Of a stretch of 64,000 nucleotides of DNA, positions 61,028 to 64,000 are shown one piece after another. This stretch comes from Amblyomma americanum (lineage: Eukaryota > Arthropoda > Arachnida > Ixodida > Ixodidae): the NCBI RefSeq assembly GCF_052857255.1, contig NC_135502.1:185439806-185503805 (forward strand), in the 5' to 3' direction. The position numbers and the translations under genes are program-made. The stretch's first letter is position 1; each line of letters starts with the position of its first letter. The notes under the pieces were generated by a model that was not told the origin of the DNA, did no database searches, and saw only the letters and a list, made by a program, of their open reading frames with translations.

Positions 61028-64000
61028 GGAGTAACATGGGAGCCGCTGCGACATCGACGTCAAACTGGTTTAAAAAGAACCACGCTGCGTTCATCAAAAC
61101 GGGGAATATTGGCGCCGTGAGCGAGATGACGTTGAGAAACTATTTCGTGTTTTTGGTTAAGATTGTTGGTTTTGTTCTACATGGCTGCATTGCTCATGAG
61201 AACGCCTGGATTACCGACAGCGACCTTAAAACGCTTAACAGATGTAACTCTGAGAGTTATGATGCTACAAGGAACATCGAGCAACACGGCATCAGCCTCA
61301 GCGGGAACAGTCCACCGCTCTCTACAGTTCTCGGAGTAACATGGGAGCCGCTGCAACATCGACGCCAAACTGCTTTGAACAGAGTCACGCTTCGTTCATC
61401 GGAACGGGGCATGGTGGCGCCTTGAGCGAGATGACGTTGAGGACCTATTTCGTCTTTTTGGTTCAGATCGCTGGTTTTGTTCTACCTGGCTGCATTGCTC
61501 ATGAGAACGCCTGGATTACCGACAGCGACCTGAAAACGCTGCGCAGATAACTCCGAGAGTTACGATGCTAAAAGGAACATCGAGCCACACGGCACAAGCC
61601 CCTGTGGGAACAGTCCACTGCTCTGCACAGCCATCGGAGTAACACGGGAGCCGCAGCGACATCGACGTCAAACTGCTCCAAAAAGAATCGAGCTGCGTTC
61701 ATCGAAGCGGGAAATATTGGCGCCGTGAGCGAGATGAATTTGAGGAACTGTTTCGTCTTTTTGGTTCAGGTTGTTGGTTTTGTTCTACCTTGCTGCAATG
61801 CTCATGAGACCACCTGGATTACCGACAGCTACCTGAAAACGCTGAGGAGATGTAACTCCGAGAGTTACGATGCTACAAGGAACATCGAGCAACACGGCAT
61901 CAGCCCCTGTGGGAACAGTCTACCGCTGTGCACGGCCCTCGGAGTAACACTGGAGCAGCTGCGAGATCCACGTCAAACTGTTTTAAACGGAGTCACGCTC
62001 CGTTCATCGGAACGGGGCATGGTGGCAGCGTGACCGAGATGACGTTGAGGAACTATTTCGTCTTTTTGGTTAAGATTGTTGCTTTTGTTCTACCTGGCGG
62101 CATTTCTCACGAGAGCGCCTGGATTACCGACACTTACCTGAAAACGCTGAACAGATGTAACTCCGAGAGTTACGATGCTACAAGGAACATCGAGCAACAC
62201 GGCATCAGCCCCTTTGGGAACAGTCTACCGCTGTGTACGGCCCTCGGAGTAACACGAGAGCAGCTGCGACATCGACGTCAAACTGCTTTAAACGGATTCA
62301 CTCTCCGTTCATCGGAACGGGGCATGGTGGCACCGTGAGCCAGATGACGTTGAATAACTATATCATATTTTCAGTTGAGATTGTTGGTTTTGTTACACCA
62401 GGCTGCATTGCTCATGAGAACGCCTGGATTACCGACAGCGACCTGAAAACGCTGAGCAGATGTAACTCCGAGAGTTGCGATGCTACAAGGAACATCGAGC
62501 AACGCGGCATCAGCCCCTGCGGGAAGAGTTCTCGGAGAAACATTGGAGCCGTTGCGACATCGACGTCGAACTGCTTAAAACCGTGTCAGGCTATGTACAT
62601 CTGAACAGGTCATGGTGGCACCGTGAGCGAGATGACATTGATGAGCTATTTCGTCTTTTTGGTTCAGATTGTTGGCTTTGTTCTATCTGGCTGCATCGGT
62701 CACGAGAACGGCTGCATTACTAACAGCGACCTGAAAACGCTGAACAGATGTTACACCTAGAGTTACGATGCTACAAGGAACATCGAGCAACAGGCATCAG
62801 CCCCTGCGGGATCGGCACACTGCTGTCCACGACCCTCGGAGTAACATGGGAGCCGCTGCGACATCGACGTCAAACTGCTTTAAACAGAGTCACGTTGCGT
62901 ACATCGGAACAGGGCATGGTGGCACCGTGAGCGAGATGACATTGAGGAACTATTTCATATTTTTAGTTCATATTGTTGGTTTTGTTACACCTGGCTGCAT
63001 TGCTCATGAGATTGCCAGAATTCCCGACCACGACCTGAAAACACTAAACAGACGTAACTCCGAGAGTTACGATGCTACAACGAACATCGAGCAACGCGGC
63101 CTCAGTCCCTGTGGGAACAGTCCACCGCTGTCCCCGGCCCTCGGAGTAACATGGGAGGCGCTGCGACATCAACGTCAAACTGCTTTAAACAGTCAGGCTC
63201 CGTTCATCGGAACGGGGCATGGTGGCACCTTGAGCGAGATGACGTTGAGGAACTATTTCGTCTTTTTGGTTCAGATTGTTGGTTTTGTTCATCCTGGCTG
63301 CATTGCTCATGAGAACGCCTGGATTACCGACAGCGACCTGAAAACGCTGAAGAGATGTAACAACCAGAGTTACGATGCTACAAGCAACATCGAGCAACAC
63401 GGCATCAGCCCCTGTGGGAACAGTCCACCGCAGTCCATGGCCCTCGGAGTAACAAGGAAGCCGGTGCGACATCGCCGTCAAACAGTTTGTTTAAACAGAG
63501 TCACACTCCATTCATCGAAACGGGGCATGGTGGCACCGTGAGCGATATGACGTTGAGGAACTATTTCGTCTTTTTGGTTCAGAGTGTTGGTTTTTTTCTA
63601 CCTGGCTGCATTGCTCATGAGAACGCCTGGATTATCGACAGCGACCTGAAAACGCTGCGCAGATGTAACTCCGAGAGTTACGATGCTACAAGGAACATCG
63701 AGCAACACGGAATATCAGCCCCTGTGGGAACAGTCCACCGCTCTGCACAGCCATCGGAGAAACATGGGAGCCGCAGCGACATCGACGTCAAACTGCTTTA
63801 AAAAGAATCACGCTGCGTTCATCGAAGCGAGGAATATTGGCGCCGTGAGCGAGATGACTTTGAGGAACTGATTCGTCTTTTTGGTTCAGATTGTTGGTTG
63901 TGTTCTACCTTGCTGCAATGCTCATGAGACCGCCTGGATTACCGACAGCTACCTGAAAACGCTGAACAGATGTTACTCCGAGAGTTACGATGCTACAAGG
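61028..64000 (+). repeat. Eleven-monomer higher-order repeat, copy 2 (partial, cut by window end)
   Basis: Second copy of the 3,337-bp unit, truncated by the window after about 2,970 bp. Only isolated substitutions against copy 1 are visible, for example GAGGACCTATTTC against GAGGAACTATTTC, and GCGAGATCCACG against GCGACATCCACG. The amplification is therefore recent, and more copies probably lie beyond the window. Confidence 0.85.

Larger units (their letters stand above)
46167..64000 (+). repeat. Satellite block 5, ~305-bp monomers, uninterrupted
   Basis: About 58 monomers to the window end with no element B copy, so the macro-unit does not continue here. Variant types not common earlier appear from about 48.9 kb: AAAAAGAATCACGCTGCG with GGGGAATATTGGCGCCGTG, and CATGAGACCGCCTGG. 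The proximal part (46.2-49 kb) still resembles blocks 3 and 4, while the distal part is built of multi-monomer repeats. A 288-bp class monomer is duplicated in tandem at about 55355/55643. No gene seen. Confidence 0.97.

Noticed and set aside
1524..64000. CRISPR-like array (regular dyads at fixed spacing)
   Set aside because: Whole 305-bp monomers repeat, the sequence between dyads is repeated too rather than unique, and the context is eukaryotic retroelements.
1524..64000. tRNA- or 5S-derived SINE as origin of the satellite monomer
   Set aside because: GGTTCAGATT vaguely resembles a B box, but no A box, cloverleaf or terminator is visible at the right distance.

Overview
The window looks like metazoan nuclear heterochromatin. 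It is a long array of a ~305-bp satellite interrupted by CR1/L2-type non-LTR retrotransposons. I see no host single-copy gene, rRNA, tRNA, CRISPR array or bacterial-style operon. The retrotransposon protein style and simple-repeat tails fit an arthropod, and a tick-like chelicerate is my best guess. That is inference from family resemblance; the sequence cannot settle the species.

Layout: 1-1523 is the 3' end of element B (copy 1). 1524-10567 is satellite. 10568-15457 is element A, the best preserved element, with an ORF1 carrying a PHD finger and an ORF2 with endonuclease and reverse transcriptase. 15458-17374 is satellite. 17375-22063 is element B copy 2. 22064-31106 is satellite. 31107-35812 is element B copy 3. 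35813-41858 is satellite. 41859-46166 is element C, a different non-LTR element whose ORF1 carries a 2A-type ribosome-skipping motif. 46167-64000 is uninterrupted satellite. Satellite totals about 44 kb, or roughly 140-145 monomers.

The array is organised on several scales. The monomer is about 305 bp, with a 288-bp class lacking 17 bp. There are multi-monomer repeats: a 1,521-bp five-mer near 4.5-7.2 kb and a near-identical 3,337-bp eleven-mer from about 57.7 kb to the window end. There is also a macro-unit of satellite plus element B, repeating at 13,749 bp (22064-35812) and 20,540 bp (1524-22063). The three B copies have the same 3' junction and share the same internal stop codons. B therefore inserted once, was already dead, and was multiplied as a passenger of satellite amplification. 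Element A (only in the first macro-unit, with an empty equivalent site near 28.57 kb) and element C (only after copy 3) are later insertions.

The elements share a design: a short 5' segment repeated 2-3 times in the 5' UTR, the last copy ending at CAG followed by GT; two ORFs; and a stem-loop next to a short simple-repeat tail. ORF1 proteins should bind the element RNA. ORF2 should nick target DNA and copy the RNA by target-primed reverse transcription. The main points for follow-up are the 2A motif, the conserved CAG/GT repeat boundary, the matching +1 frame offset at the start of ORF2 in elements A and C, and the macro-satellite carrying a dead retrotransposon.
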